DNA of 64,000 nt from Paenibacillus sp. KS-LC4 (GCF_036894955.1 NZ_CP145905.1:3180501-3244500), one strand, 5' to 3'; shown: positions 53,633 through 62,995, counted from the stretch's first letter. A program made the numbers and translations. Notes: generated by a model from the letters alone, not told the origin.

Positions 53633-53980
53633 TTATAGCTTATCAACTTGCAATAAGGAGATTTTTTTCGTTGTAAAGGTGTCCTGCAAACTTGTATCGC
53701 TTATGATGTTTAGCTGCAGCAAGCTCGCTACCTTCGCTGGATCCACTTTGGATATGAGGGGCCAGACATCAGGCTCTGGAAGGGCTGCAAGCAGCTTTGC
53801 CTCATCATATTCCCGCCGCTCCTGTGCGACAATTTTCACCTTATAGCGCCCTACAGTCAGCTCAGCTGCTTCTTGCTCCTCACAATAGGCTAATATTTCT
53901 GTTCGCAGGCCAGCCAGCTCCTGCTCGGTTTCCTTCTGCTTCTGCTTGAGCTGGTAATATTTCTTTACCTTCTCTAACAC
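53633..53980 (-). CDS. Hypothetical coiled-coil protein (115 aa)
   Basis: I do not recognise a family. The GTG start at 53980 follows AAAAGGAG. The first 40 residues form a charged, leucine-heptad-like coiled coil (KYYQLKQKQKETEQELAGLR), then a strand-like KVKIVAQERREYDEAKLLAAL, and a C-terminal region with LPEPDVWPLISKVDPAKVASL. This layout resembles small phage-type host-associated proteins, but no phage gene is nearby. It is alone between the thrS promoter and the divergent P-type ATPase. Its stop codon lies 18 bp before the thrS -35 box. Confidence 0.75.
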   Translation of the reverse strand: MLEKVKKYYQLKQKQKETEQELAGLRTEILAYCEEQEAAELTVGRYKVKIVAQERREYDEAKLLAALPEPDVWPLISKVDPAKVASLLQLNIISDTSLQDTFTTKKISLLQVDKL

Positions 53981-54099
53981 ATAATCACGCTCCTTTTACT
54001 CCTTATTTATATGCATTAGACACGCTCCTCCATGTCTTGCATAATCTGCATTTAAACGGCCTCGCCTCATGTTTCCGGTGCAATATGGCAAAGATAGGT

Positions 54100-54152
54100 T
54101 TGACAGATGCTGTCATCGAGGCATATTATTTATATATGAGCACTTATTCATA
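54100..54152 (+). promoter_or_regulatory. Promoter and ArsR/SmtB-type operator of the metal ATPase
   Basis: TTGACA (54100-54105), an 18-bp spacer and TATTAT (54124-54129). Over the predicted start lies TATGAGCACTTATTCATA (54135-54152), with perfect TATGA/TCATA ends. This resembles CadC/CzrA-class operators (TATGA...TCATA). Confidence 0.65.
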
Positions 54153-54177
54153 CATTGCTGCGAAAGAGGGCTAAACC

Positions 54178-56424
54178 ATGGTTGAATATCGTGTAAAAGG
54201 GCTTACCTGCGGCCATTGCGCCCATACGATGGAAACGGAAATTCAAAAATTGACGTTTGGCGAGGATGCCAAGCTCAGCTATAATTCGGGCAAGCTGCTC
54301 GTCAATGAACAAATTTCGATGCAGAAGGTTGAACAAATTTTGAAGTCTGAGGGCGCTTATTTAGAAAAGCCTTCTGCTCCCGCTATCGCCAATGCCTCAG
54401 CCCGTAGTGCCGATCCTCACGGTCATTCAAAGCATGATCACGCTTGCCATGACGGTCATTGCCACAAGCAAGAGGGCCACTCGCAAAGCGACAGCCATGA
54501 TCATGGCGACCATGGGCATGATCATACCCATGAAGGCGGAAATTCCCGTATGCTGAAGCTGCTGATTGCTTCTGGTGTACTCTATGGGGGAGCGCTGCTG
54601 CTGGAGCAAACGCTAAGCGCTCCACTGTTGATTGTCCTTTATTTGGCAGCTATTGCGATCAGCGGTTATACGACCTTTTGGCGAGGGCTCCGCAATTTGT
54701 TCAAGCTAAAATTCAATATTGACACACTCATGACGATTGCGCTTGTTGGTGCCATCGCCATTGGCGAATGGAAGGAAGCAACGCTAGTAGCCGTATTGTT
54801 CGGCGTTAATGAATGGCTCGAAGGCTACGGCATGGAGAAGGCGAGACGGTCAATGGAGACGCTGCTGCAAGTAGCGCCGAAGGAAGCGACCAAGCTGCTG
54901 GATGGCAAGGAAATGGTTATTCCCATTACCTCGCTGAGGGCACAAGACATCGTGCGCGTTAAGCCTGGCGAGAAAATCCCTTCGGATGGCTCCGTGACGG
55001 AGGGGAAAAGCTCGGTTAATGAAGCTGCTCTTACTGGTGAATCGCTTCCCGTTGACAAGGCGGTCGGGGATGCTGTATTTGGCGGCAGCATCAACAATGA
55101 AGGCGTGCTGGTCATTCGTATTGATAAGGCTTATGAAGATTCCTCCTTAGCGAAGATTTTGCATTTGGTAGAAGAAGCTCAGGAAACGAAGACGCCAACC
55201 GAGCTGTTTATTAATAAATTCGCCAAATATTATACACCGCTTATTATGGCGATTGCTTTGCTTGTTGCCCTGCTCCCTCCTCTGCTGCTTCAAGGGGATT
55301 GGACGAAATGGCTGTATCAAGGTCTTTCGGTGCTTATTGTCGGCTGCCCATGCGCCCTTATTCTATCTTCACCCATCGCCATCGTTTCGGGCATTACGCG
55401 CAATGCGCGCAACGGCATTTTGATTAAAGGCGGCGTATATTTGGAGCAGCTTGGAAAAATCGATACGATTGCCTTTGATAAAACAGGCACCTTAACTAAA
55501 GGAGAGCCGCATGTCGTAAAGGCCGAGGTTTATGTGGAAACACTGTTCTATAAGGTAGCCGGTGCGATGGAACGCTCCTCCTCCCATCCGCTCGCTAAAG
55601 CGGTAATGAAGGCTGTGCAACACAGTGGAGTAAGCTTGCCAGAGCCAGAGGAATTGCTAAATGTTGCCGGGCGTGGAATGGAAGCAGTCATAGCTGGCCA
55701 GCGCTATTGGCTTGGAAACGAAAAGAGCATCACGCATTTAACCTTCCCGGAGCAGGTGAGCTATAATATCGAACAAATGAAAGCAGCCGGCCTCACGCTC
55801 GTTATAGTTGCTGACGCCCATCAGGTGCTTGGCTTGTTCGGAATTGCCGATGAAATTCGCGACGAAAGCCACGCAGTCATCGCTGCCCTTCATCAGCGGG
55901 GCATTAAACGCACCGTCATGCTGACGGGCGATCACCAAAAAACAGCCGACAAGGTGGCTTCGGCCGTTGGAGTCTCTACTTTCTACGCAGGTCTGCTCCC
56001 GGAAGATAAAGTAGCTCGTATTAAGGAGCTTGCGGAAAGCGGCCAAGTCGCCATGATCGGTGATGGTATCAATGATGCCCCAGCCCTCGCATCTGCCCAG
56101 CTTGGCATTGCCATGGGCAAGGGGACAGATAGTGCCATTGAAACGGCGGACATTGTGCTCATGCAGGATCATCTGGGCAAGCTGCCCGAGGCTATTTCTG
56201 TTGCCAAACAGGTAAATCGGGTCATTCGCTTTAACATTGCGGTTTCGCTTGGACTTAAGGTGCTGGCGCTGCTGCTGACCATACCAGGCTGGCTTACGCT
56301 GTGGATCGCCATTTTATCCGATATGGGCGCCACTATTTTCGTCACCTTGGTCAGCTTGACAATTCTTATTCCGCTGCGCAAAGCTCATGGGGAGGCTTTA
56401 AACCGCACCAAGTCGATAAAATAG
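54178..56424 (+). CDS. Cd/Zn/Pb-type P1B heavy-metal ATPase
   Basis: The 748-residue exporter pumps divalent soft metals out of the cell. Domains in order: an N-terminal HMA domain with the metal-binding GLTCGHC; a His/Asp-rich linker at about 80-120 with many HxH pairs; membrane helices; the actuator domain with [11 protein letters not shown]; the CPC metal-transport motif in [12 protein letters not shown]; the phosphorylation site [13 protein letters not shown]; the SSHPLAKA nucleotide motif; and [11 protein letters not shown] plus [23 protein letters not shown] with an HMA domain fits CadA/ZntA. An ArsR-type operator precedes it but no regulator gene is adjacent. Confidence 0.96.
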   Translation: MVEYRVKGLTCGHCAHTMETEIQKLTFGEDAKLSYNSGKLLVNEQISMQKVEQILKSEGAYLEKPSAPAIANASARSADPHGHSKHDHACHDGHCHKQEGHSQSDSHDHGDHGHDHTHEGGNSRMLKLLIASGVLYGGALLLEQTLSAPLLIVLYLAAIAISGYTTFWRGLRNLFKLKFNIDTLMTIALVGAIAIGEWKEATLVAVLFGVNEWLEGYGMEKARRSMETLLQVAPKEATKLLDGKEMVIPITSLRAQDIVRVKPGEKIPSDGSVTEGKSSVNEAALTGESLPVDKAVGDAVFGGSINNEGVLVIRIDKAYEDSSLAKILHLVEEAQETKTPTELFINKFAKYYTPLIMAIALLVALLPPLLLQGDWTKWLYQGLSVLIVGCPCALILSSPIAIVSGITRNARNGILIKGGVYLEQLGKIDTIAFDKTGTLTKGEPHVVKAEVYVETLFYKVAGAMERSSSHPLAKAVMKAVQHSGVSLPEPEELLNVAGRGMEAVIAGQRYWLGNEKSITHLTFPEQVSYNIEQMKAAGLTLVIVADAHQVLGLFGIADEIRDESHAVIAALHQRGIKRTVMLTGDHQKTADKVASAVGVSTFYAGLLPEDKVARIKELAESGQVAMIGDGINDAPALASAQLGIAMGKGTDSAIETADIVLMQDHLGKLPEAISVAKQVNRVIRFNIAVSLGLKVLALLLTIPGWLTLWIAILSDMGATIFVTLVSLTILIPLRKAHGEALNRTKSIK

Positions 56425-56501
56425 CGACGAAATGAATGACGGCAAGTCTGAGAACGCTGAGGAGAGCAAATTTTGCCGAATTCTAGTGGATGCTGGACCA
56501 T

Positions 56502-56549
56502 AAAAAGCAGAGGAACGGGCTATTAATGCCAGATCCTCTGCCTTTTTTA
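56502..56549. terminator. Bidirectional terminator between ATPase and MocR genes
   Basis: Arms AAGCAGAGGA and TCCTCTGCCTT with A-run and T-run flanks serve both converging genes; it reaches the MocR stop codon. Confidence 0.85.
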
Positions 56550-57905
56550 ATAAAAATGATTAGCCCGCTTTACTTCCTCCAAAATACCCGCAATGCCCTC
56601 ATCCATTTGCCCCTCGCTTACCCGGGAGATGCTGATTCGCAAAAACTTTTCCCGCTCCAAATACCCCGGCAAATAGAAGCCTTTCCCGTCAACAGCCCGA
56701 ATTTGTTTGCCTGATAGACGTTCCATCAGTTGCTCCATATTGACGGTGATAGGCAGTCTAAATTGGGAATAGATGCCCGAGCTCACACCCGAGGCTTGGA
56801 TAAGCCCTGCTCCATTATGCCGCTCTAAAGCTTCGTTCAAAGCCAGCATTCGTGAGGTGTACAGGCTGCTTATGGCGTGCTTATGGCGTTCATACATCCC
56901 ATTTTTAATATAAATATCCAGAGCTGCTTGTGAGAGGTATGACGTATCGCCGTATTTTTTAAAGCGGTAGAACGTTTCAATGAGCTGTTCCGGCAATACA
57001 GCAGCCCCCAGACGCAAGCCGGGAAAAATAATTTTCGAGAAGCTTTTCAAATAAACGACATGCTCTGTCAAATCATAGCTATAAATCGGATCAAAGCCCC
57101 GCTCTACACCTAAATCTGCCATATAATCGTCCTCGACTATGTAGACATCATATTTTTTCGCCAAGGCAGCAATGGCTTTCCGTTCCTCAGTTGTATAGGA
57201 GGTGCCCAGCGGATTATGATATCGCGACATGGTGTAGAAAAATTTGATATCCCCGCCCTTAAATTTCCGCTCTAGCTCCTGTAAGCTTATGCCTGCCGCG
57301 GTGCGGGCTATAACAGCTGTCGGCAGCTGCTCGAACTCCAGAAAGCGCAAATAAAGATTGTAAGTTGGCTGCTCCAAGAGAATGGTGCGCTTGCCGTTCG
57401 GAAACGGCATTTTTGCCAATATTTCCAGTGCCTGCTGAGCACCTGACGTCACGAAAATTCGCTCGGGTTTGGCAAATACCTGGTCACTTGCCAAATGGCG
57501 GACGAGCGTTTCCCGAAGCTCTGCCATTCCTTGAGGATCACCATAGGTAAACAGACGATATTTGTACGTATCAATCGCTTTATTCAAGCAATGCTGAAAG
57601 TCCAAATACGGAAACACAAACAAGTCAGGTGATGCCGATGAAAAATCAATGCCGTTCTCTTGAAGAACATCCTCGCTTTGCTCGCTCCCGCTGCCCTCCT
57701 TATCTACTACATAAAAACCGCTTTGCGGGATAGAATAGACCGCATGACGTTTCTCAAGCTCGCCATAGGCACGGCTAATCGTATTTGTACTACAGCCATA
57801 CAGCTCCGCAGCCTTGCGAACGGAAACAAGCTTGCTGCCTGGACGATAATGCCCATCGCGAATTTTTGCTTCCATGTCGGACAAAATCATATCATATTTT
57901 TTCAT
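56547..57905 (-). CDS. MocR/GntR-family regulator with aminotransferase-like domain
   Basis: The 452-residue protein combines an N-terminal GntR winged helix (LVSVRKAAELYGCSTNTISRAYGEL, SIPQSGFYVV) with a type-I PLP-dependent aminotransferase fold. Visible are FVTSGAQQALEILAKM, YHNPLGTSYTTEERKAI, YDVYIVEDDYMADLG and the PLP lysine in VYLKSFSKIIFPGLRLG. MocR proteins sense an amine or PLP-linked ligand. It is divergently transcribed from a DMT transporter with a shared palindrome between them. The ribosome site is GGGAGG. Confidence 0.95.
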   Translation of the reverse strand: MKKYDMILSDMEAKIRDGHYRPGSKLVSVRKAAELYGCSTNTISRAYGELEKRHAVYSIPQSGFYVVDKEGSGSEQSEDVLQENGIDFSSASPDLFVFPYLDFQHCLNKAIDTYKYRLFTYGDPQGMAELRETLVRHLASDQVFAKPERIFVTSGAQQALEILAKMPFPNGKRTILLEQPTYNLYLRFLEFEQLPTAVIARTAAGISLQELERKFKGGDIKFFYTMSRYHNPLGTSYTTEERKAIAALAKKYDVYIVEDDYMADLGVERGFDPIYSYDLTEHVVYLKSFSKIIFPGLRLGAAVLPEQLIETFYRFKKYGDTSYLSQAALDIYIKNGMYERHKHAISSLYTSRMLALNEALERHNGAGLIQASGVSSGIYSQFRLPITVNMEQLMERLSGKQIRAVDGKGFYLPGYLEREKFLRISISRVSEGQMDEGIAGILEEVKRANHFY

Positions 57906-57962
57906 ATGCGCCTCCCGGCTCCTGCTGCCTTCATAACTCTCCTATTATACCGCAAAACACTA

Positions 57963-57980
57963 AACTGTATTGATACAGTT
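57963..57980. promoter_or_regulatory. Operator palindrome between MocR and DMT genes
   Basis: AACTGTATTGATACAGTT has perfect 8-bp arms around a 2-bp centre. It overlaps a TTGATA -35 (17 bp before TATCGT) for the DMT gene, and sits upstream of a TATAAT for mocR on the other strand. It is the likely site for the MocR protein. Confidence 0.7.
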
Positions 57981-58088
57981 CTTAAAAACAGCTATCGTGC
58001 AGCATGGCCAAATGCTATATCTTTTAATTAACAAGATGAGACGTTCGCGAACACGACCTCGCCTAACCTAAGGAAGGAAGTCATACCT

Positions 58089-59039
58089 ATGAAAGATAAA
58101 AATATTAAGCTTGCTTATATCTTCGCCGTATTAAATGCCGTCATTATTGGTTTCTCCTTTTTATTCGCCAAGCTGTCGCTTGGAAGCGCGCAGCCGCTGG
58201 ACACGCTAACGTTCCGATTTGCATTTTCGTTCCTCATCATGACCATTCCTGTCGCGCTTGGCATAATTAAGCTGAATTATCGCGGCAAGCCTTTAATTAA
58301 AGCGCTTATGCTTGCAGCGATGTATCCGCTCGGCTTTTTCACCCTTCAGGCTTTTGGTCTGCTGCATGCAAGCTCAGCTGAAGGCGGCATTTTATATGCG
58401 TTTACGCCTGTTGTGACGATGATTATAGCGGCCATCTTTTTGAAAGAAACGACGACTCTGCTGCAAAAGCTATCTATTTTTCTTTCGGTGTTTGGCGTTG
58501 TGTTCATTTTCATGATGAAGGGCAGCAGCATCGATTTATCCAATATGCTCGGCATTTCCTTGCTGTTTCTAACCTGCTTCGCATTTGCTGGCTATAGCGT
58601 AATGGCACGTTCGCTTTCCAAGCAATTTAGCCCGGCAGAACTGACGTATTTGATGCTCGGAATTGGTTTTGTCGTTTTTCTCACGATATCGCTCGTGCAG
58701 CACACGACTGCGGGGACGATGGGAAGCTTCCTCACGCCGCTGCGGAGCGGGTCCTTCCTGATTGCGATATTCTATTTGGGAGTTATCTCTTCCCTTGTTA
58801 CATCGTTGACATCCAATTATATTTTAGGACAGATTGAAGCGTCGAAAATGAGCGTATTTACCAATTTATCGACCATCGTATCCATGGCAGGAGGTGCTAT
58901 GTTCTTAGGTGAAGAGGTGACGATGTATCATGTTATTGGCTCCCTATTCATTATTGCGGGAGTCGTCGGCACTAATTTACTGGGCAACAAGCGTAAACGG
59001 CAAGCTCCATCCTCCGGCGGCAAAGCTACCGTATCTTAA
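58089..59039 (+). CDS. EamA/DMT-superfamily transporter
   Basis: The 316-residue membrane protein has ten hydrophobic helices in two EamA repeats. The first repeat opens with IFAVLNAVIIGFSFLFAKLSLG and includes LMLAAMYPLGFFTLQAFGLLHA. The second starts near residue 155 and contains LGEEVTMYHVIGSLFIIAGVVGTNLL. Members export amino acids, nucleosides or other metabolites. Its divergent MocR partner and shared operator suggest it is induced by the same amine-type ligand. GGAAGGAAG precedes the ATG. Confidence 0.93.
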   Translation: MKDKNIKLAYIFAVLNAVIIGFSFLFAKLSLGSAQPLDTLTFRFAFSFLIMTIPVALGIIKLNYRGKPLIKALMLAAMYPLGFFTLQAFGLLHASSAEGGILYAFTPVVTMIIAAIFLKETTTLLQKLSIFLSVFGVVFIFMMKGSSIDLSNMLGISLLFLTCFAFAGYSVMARSLSKQFSPAELTYLMLGIGFVVFLTISLVQHTTAGTMGSFLTPLRSGSFLIAIFYLGVISSLVTSLTSNYILGQIEASKMSVFTNLSTIVSMAGGAMFLGEEVTMYHVIGSLFIIAGVVGTNLLGNKRKRQAPSSGGKATVS

Positions 59040-59138
59040 TGAATGATAAGCCGGGGCGGCTGTGCTTGTGCCTAAACAAGGCTAAGGTGCACCGCTCGGA
59101 CAATCTGCGCGAACCTTTTATGGCATTAACTAATTATT

Positions 59139-59597
59139 TTATAGCGTTAAATAATAATGGGAATACTCCGCATCCTGCAAATAGCCATTGCGTTCATACA
59201 ACCGCTGCGCCTGCACATTCGTCATCGCGGTAGACAGCTCAATGCCTTTCGCCTGCAGCAGGCTGGCATAGCCTTTCGCTTGATCCAGCAGTAATTGAGC
59301 TACGCCTTGCTTTCTGTGGGCTTCAACAACGTATAGATCGTTTAAAATATAGGAACGCTTCATCGAAATCGAGGAGAATATAGGGTACAGTTGGGTAAAG
59401 CCAGCCGCCTCCCCGCTCCCGGATTGTTTAGCCATAAAGATGACCGAGTCCCGCTGTTCAAAGCGCTCAAACAAAAAGCGGCGTGCTCCCTCTACATCCG
59501 GCGCTTGTCCATAAAACCTACGATACAAATCAAATAGCGTCGCCAGTTCATCCAAATGCTCTATCCCTGCTTGCTGAACAACATAAATATTTTCCAT
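59139..59597 (-). CDS. GNAT-family N-acetyltransferase
   Basis: The 152-residue protein has the GNAT fold: an acetyl-CoA-binding motif YVVEAHRKQGVAQLLLDQAKGYA near 87-107 and the C-terminal AQRLYERNGYLQDAEYSHYYL. SYILNDLYVVE is the strand ahead of motif A. The acceptor is unknown; a small amine or aminoglycoside-like molecule is typical for stand-alone members. AGGAGG precedes the ATG. It converges with the DMT gene. Confidence 0.92.
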   Translation of the reverse strand: MENIYVVQQAGIEHLDELATLFDLYRRFYGQAPDVEGARRFLFERFEQRDSVIFMAKQSGSGEAAGFTQLYPIFSSISMKRSYILNDLYVVEAHRKQGVAQLLLDQAKGYASLLQAKGIELSTAMTNVQAQRLYERNGYLQDAEYSHYYLTL

Positions 59598-59637
59598 TTC
59601 TCAGCCTCCTGTTTAAAATAGTATACCAAATCACGAA

Positions 59638-59679
59638 ACACCCCAACTATTAGATTTTAATATCTAATAATTGGGGTGT
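59638..59679. terminator. Long inverted repeat between GNAT and the small membrane-protein gene
   Basis: ACACCCCAA-C-TATTAGAT against ATCTAATA-A-TTGGGGTGT, 17 paired bases with one mismatch and a 6-nt loop. It lies 28 bp past the stop of the membrane-protein gene; only a short TTTC follows, so it may terminate weakly. Confidence 0.6.
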
Positions 59680-59706
59680 AGTTCGTTTACGGCCGATTCA
59701 TTTCAT

Positions 59707-60084
59707 TTATTTTGATTCTATTGCAAGCTTACCATCGTACAGCAGCTTAAAGTATTTATAACCTGCCGCGCCAACAATAACAAAAAATACAAGTTGTTTT
59801 ATCAATATAGGAATATGAATGGCTTCGGAGAAAATCCACACGATCAACACTGCGGTAACAATAATTTCGTAAAGACCAATTTTCAATCTCATTTCTGGTC
59901 TGATCATCCTTAGTTTAAGTGCTAAAGATATACTGCCAATGAATGCGAGTATTAGCCAGAAATAATAGGCGTCCTTGTTAAGAGAATAGCCGAATAGCGG
60001 ACCATACAATAATCCGAACGAAACGATTGAGAATTTTTGTAATTTCCGTTCAGCATCCTTCAGCTTACTATAATCTCGCGTCAT
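59707..60084 (-). CDS. Hypothetical membrane protein (125 aa)
   Basis: I do not recognise a specific family. The N-terminal 18 residues are charged (DYSKLKDAERKLQKF). Four hydrophobic segments follow: SFGLLYGPLFGYSL, YFWLILAFIGSISLAL, YEIIVTAVLIVWIF and LVFFVIVGAAGYKYFKLLY. AAGGA precedes the start. It lies 54 bp from the acetylesterase gene upstream on the same strand but seems functionally unrelated. Confidence 0.75.
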   Translation of the reverse strand: MTRDYSKLKDAERKLQKFSIVSFGLLYGPLFGYSLNKDAYYFWLILAFIGSISLALKLRMIRPEMRLKIGLYEIIVTAVLIVWIFSEAIHIPILIKQLVFFVIVGAAGYKYFKLLYDGKLAIESK

Positions 60085-60138
60085 ATTACCATGTTCCTTG
60101 TGATAGATTTGGTGAAGCTTGGCACGCCCGCTATTTCC

Positions 60139-61305
60139 TCAAAAGCCGCTCAAGCCTTGGCTACTGAGATTATTTTTCACAAGTTGGGCCAGCTTCTGAG
60201 CCCCTGCATAATTGGGATGCAGCGTATCTCCCGTCATGTAGAGGTTCAAAGTTGCCGCAGGGCCGATGGAGGTGAAATACGCAGAGCTAAGCACATTGAG
60301 ATCAACGAGCGTTACATTTTCTTCGACAGCCAGCGCCATTGTTGCTGCTCTGTACCATCTGCCCGTGGAGCTGTGGACATTGCTCGCATTAAAATCAGTT
60401 GCCCGACCTTGCGGCGTGGAAAGGACGACGGTCGCTCCCTTCGCCTTGACCTTGGTAACCATCTCACGCATAATCTCCTTGAACTGCGCTTCGGTTGTTT
60501 CATTTTTTGCGGCAGTATCGTTAATGCCAAATTGGAGTATGAAATAATCGCCCGGTTTAATATATTTCAAAATCGCTTCCAGCTGTCCATCATCCCGAAA
60601 CCCTCTCGCGAATTGTCCGCCTGTCGCCATATTCCGTACCTGAAACGTGCTGCTGTTAACATATTGCTTCAACATTTGTCCCCAGCCGCCCTGTATGCTG
60701 CTTGCCAATGGATAGTAATTCGCGACCGTCGAATCGCCGCCAATATAAATCGTCCGCTTCGTAACCGGATTGTTGGAAATTTTCGTAATTTCCAGCGAGC
60801 TGAGTGTAAAGGCAGTGCCGACCTTGCCTTCTGTTACCAAAATATTAAGCTGCCCATCGGTAATTGGAATTTGAAAAGAGTCCGTTGCAAGGTTGCCTGT
60901 CATATTCATAATTTGGTAAACGCCCTCCGCGGCCACACTGGCTCGCGACGTATTGCCAAGCATGACCTTCACTTCATACAGCCCATTAGACAAATTAACA
61001 TTAAACGTATTTGTGCTTTTCGTACCGAATGTAAGGAAGCGTACCGCATCACTGCCTACGCCTGTTCCAGAAGCGGTTACATTTTGCATATTGGCTGGTG
61101 TATTAAAGCCGTAGCCCAGCGAAGCCGAAAAGCCCTGCGTAGCAGATACGCCAATGTAGCCGGAGGCCACTCCACTATTGCCGAAATCAAATTTATAATT
61201 GTCTGCGGCACTAACCTTTTCACCCTGCCCCATGCTTATCCCGCCAAGCAGCAAAGTAAAAGCCAAGCACATTAAAAAAGCCTTTGACCATCGGTTCTTT
61301 GTCAC
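60139..61305 (-). CDS. Secreted rhamnogalacturonan acetylesterase-like enzyme (CE12, SGNH fold)
   Basis: The 388-residue protein starts with GTG behind GAGGAGG and has a signal peptide (KAFLMCLAFTLLLGGISMGQG, cleavage near VSAA-D). A beta-sandwich of about 130 residues (FDFGNSGVASGYIGVSATQGF) follows, similar to the N-terminal domain of Bacillus YesT-like enzymes. The SGNH hydrolase domain has block I TIYIGGDSTVANYY with the nucleophilic serine, block III FILQFGINDTAA, and block V TGDTLHPNYAGAQ with the catalytic Asp and His. Substrate is probably acetylated pectin (rhamnogalacturonan I), which fits the GH105 gene in the window although they are 28 kb apart. Confidence 0.9.
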   Translation of the reverse strand: MTKNRWSKAFLMCLAFTLLLGGISMGQGEKVSAADNYKFDFGNSGVASGYIGVSATQGFSASLGYGFNTPANMQNVTASGTGVGSDAVRFLTFGTKSTNTFNVNLSNGLYEVKVMLGNTSRASVAAEGVYQIMNMTGNLATDSFQIPITDGQLNILVTEGKVGTAFTLSSLEITKISNNPVTKRTIYIGGDSTVANYYPLASSIQGGWGQMLKQYVNSSTFQVRNMATGGQFARGFRDDGQLEAILKYIKPGDYFILQFGINDTAAKNETTEAQFKEIMREMVTKVKAKGATVVLSTPQGRATDFNASNVHSSTGRWYRAATMALAVEENVTLVDLNVLSSAYFTSIGPAATLNLYMTGDTLHPNYAGAQKLAQLVKNNLSSQGLSGF

Positions 61306-61479
61306 TTCATTTCCTCCTCATTAATAGGTTGTCACATATAGCTGCACCAAATTGAAAGCGCAATCATAAAAAGTCCTCAAAGGAACTTTACCATAAATAA
61401 CCTAATATTTCTACATGATTACAAAAATATAAGCTCCTCTCTACTGCTATGACTTGCCTCTCTGCGCAAGCTCATTCGC

Positions 61480-61523
61480 CAAAATAAAATAGAGCATCCG
61501 GAAAAGCATCCGAATGCTCTATT
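61480..61523 (-). terminator. Terminator downstream of the 82-codon gene
   Basis: Arms AATAGAGCAT-CGG and CCG-ATGCTCTATT around a short loop, then TTTATTTT on the minus strand, 47 bp past the stop. Confidence 0.75.
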
Positions 61524-61569
61524 CAACCTAATAAATTGTAATTGCAATCATTTGGCTTTGGGAAAGCAC

Positions 61570-61818
61570 TTAATTTTTATTTTGCTCAATATCCTCTATC
61601 GCCGCATATACGGCCTGCTTGATTTCTTCGGGTTGATTATACAAATCTTCTGGAAACTGAACAGAAACAATGCTCCCAGGCGTAACAACAATATCTTGAA
61701 GCTTCAATTCAAATTTAAAGCCATCAATGAAATCCGTTCCATCCCGATCACGGTAACAATACATCCCGGAAACATCTTCCTCATCAAGGATTAGTATCCC
61801 ATTTTCAGTCAGCTTCAT
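61570..61818 (-). CDS. Hypothetical acidic protein (82 aa)
   Basis: I do not recognise a family. The sequence is acidic and soluble (ILDEEDVSGMYCYRDRDGTD; PEDLYNQPEEIKQAVYAAIED). It has no membrane segment or known motif. AAGGACA and GGGG lie before the ATG. It is probably a single-gene unit ended by a good hairpin. The gap to the acetylesterase (61306-61479) shows nothing I can support. Confidence 0.7.
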   Translation of the reverse strand: MKLTENGILILDEEDVSGMYCYRDRDGTDFIDGFKFELKLQDIVVTPGSIVSVQFPEDLYNQPEEIKQAVYAAIEDIEQNKN

Positions 61819-61907
61819 TGTCCTTCCCCATTTCTCTCACTTTATACAATTAGTATAAGAGAATCTGGAGAATAATGCCAAGTCAGCAAGCCTTATTTTG
61901 TTAGGAC

Positions 61908-62882
61908 TTATGCCTTAAGCGTCGTATCAATGGGTTTAAGCCGTGCTTCGATGGCTTCGCGGCGCGGTTCCAGAAACGGAGGCAGCGCCAGCGATTCGCC
62001 AAGCGTCTCGAAAGGCTCGTCTGTTACAAAGCCTGGACCGTCGGTGGCCAATTCGAACAAAATGCCATTCGGCTCGCGGAAATATAACGAACGGAAGTAG
62101 TAGCGTTCCACAAAGCCTGAGTTTTGCAAGCCCGCCTTATTCAATACGTCGATCCACGCCATAAGCTCTTCCTTATCCTCTACGCGGAAAGCAACATGGT
62201 GAACACCGCCTTTGCCAAGGCCAGCAAACGATAAGTCGCTGCGCGGCTCTACCTGCACTTCAGAGCCAGAGCCACCCTCATGAGCCTGCATAATGATAAT
62301 ATCGTCCTGTCCTTCGACGAGAGCAGGAACACGCCCTGTCTCTTCGAAGCCGAGCAGCTTGAGAGCGGCAACAGTTGAATCAGGCTTGCGAACAGTCAGT
62401 TTAACAGGGCCGAGACCTGTAATCCCGTATTCTACCGGCACGGGGCTGCGGTCCCAAGGTATACCGGCAGCAACACCACTGTTCGTTTCATCCGATACAA
62501 GGGCAAGCTGCTGTTTTTCTGGATCTTCAAAAAAGATAACGTTGCGATTTGCAAACGACTTAATTTCTGAATGTTTAACCTCATGCTCGTCAAAGCGCTG
62601 AAGCCAATATTCCAGCGCCTTGTCGCTCGCAACCCGCAGCGACGTGCCGGAGATGCTGCTTACGCCAGGACGGTTGTTTCCAATGTTAGGAAAGTCAAAA
62701 AAAGTCAACTCCGTACCCGGATTGCCTCTTTCATCGCCATAAAAGAGATGGTAAGCGGATGTGTCGTCCTGATTTACAGTTTTTTTAATCAGTCGCATGC
62801 CAAGCACCTGCGTATAGAAGTTGTAGTTTAAGGATACGCTGCCTGTCATAGCAGATAGATGATGGATTCCTTTTACGTTCAT
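61908..62882 (-). CDS. Glyoxalase-fold ring-cleaving dioxygenase (VOC family, MhqO-like)
   Basis: I start at the ATG at 62882 behind AAAGGGTG; a GTG at 62891 is too close to that site. The roughly 324-residue protein has two repeated VOC halves. The first opens KGIHHLSAMTGSVSLNYNFYTQVLGMRLIKKT with a metal-type histidine. The second contains GGVHHVAFRVEDKEELMAWID and ERYYFRSLYFREPNGILFELATDGPGF with the third-ligand glutamate. MhqO-type proteins are predicted hydroquinone or catechol dioxygenases induced by quinones. A promoter with an inverted repeat precedes it. Confidence 0.9.
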   Translation of the reverse strand: MNVKGIHHLSAMTGSVSLNYNFYTQVLGMRLIKKTVNQDDTSAYHLFYGDERGNPGTELTFFDFPNIGNNRPGVSSISGTSLRVASDKALEYWLQRFDEHEVKHSEIKSFANRNVIFFEDPEKQQLALVSDETNSGVAAGIPWDRSPVPVEYGITGLGPVKLTVRKPDSTVAALKLLGFEETGRVPALVEGQDDIIIMQAHEGGSGSEVQVEPRSDLSFAGLGKGGVHHVAFRVEDKEELMAWIDVLNKAGLQNSGFVERYYFRSLYFREPNGILFELATDGPGFVTDEPFETLGESLALPPFLEPRREAIEARLKPIDTTLKA

Positions 62883-62913
62883 AATAAACACCCTTTCGAT
62901 TCATATTGTAACT

Positions 62914-62953
62914 TTATATTTGTAAGTATATAACCTTTAAGTTAGAAAAGCAA
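62914..62953 (-). promoter_or_regulatory. Promoter and MarR-like operator of the dioxygenase gene
   Basis: On the minus strand TTGCTT (62948-62953), a 17-bp spacer and TATACT (62925-62930). The inverted repeat TTATAT-N8-ATATAA (62914-62933) covers the -10 box, as a MarR-type repressor site would. Confidence 0.5.
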
Positions 62954-62995
62954 GTCTTCCCCGTTGTTCTTGCCAGCTAGCCGATACACACGCCA

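Noticed and set aside
60091..61275. A 394-codon open frame on the plus strand opposite the acetylesterase gene.
   Set aside because: It is antisense to a gene with clear catalytic motifs, has Cys/His/Arg-heavy composition typical of shadow frames, and matches no domain I know.
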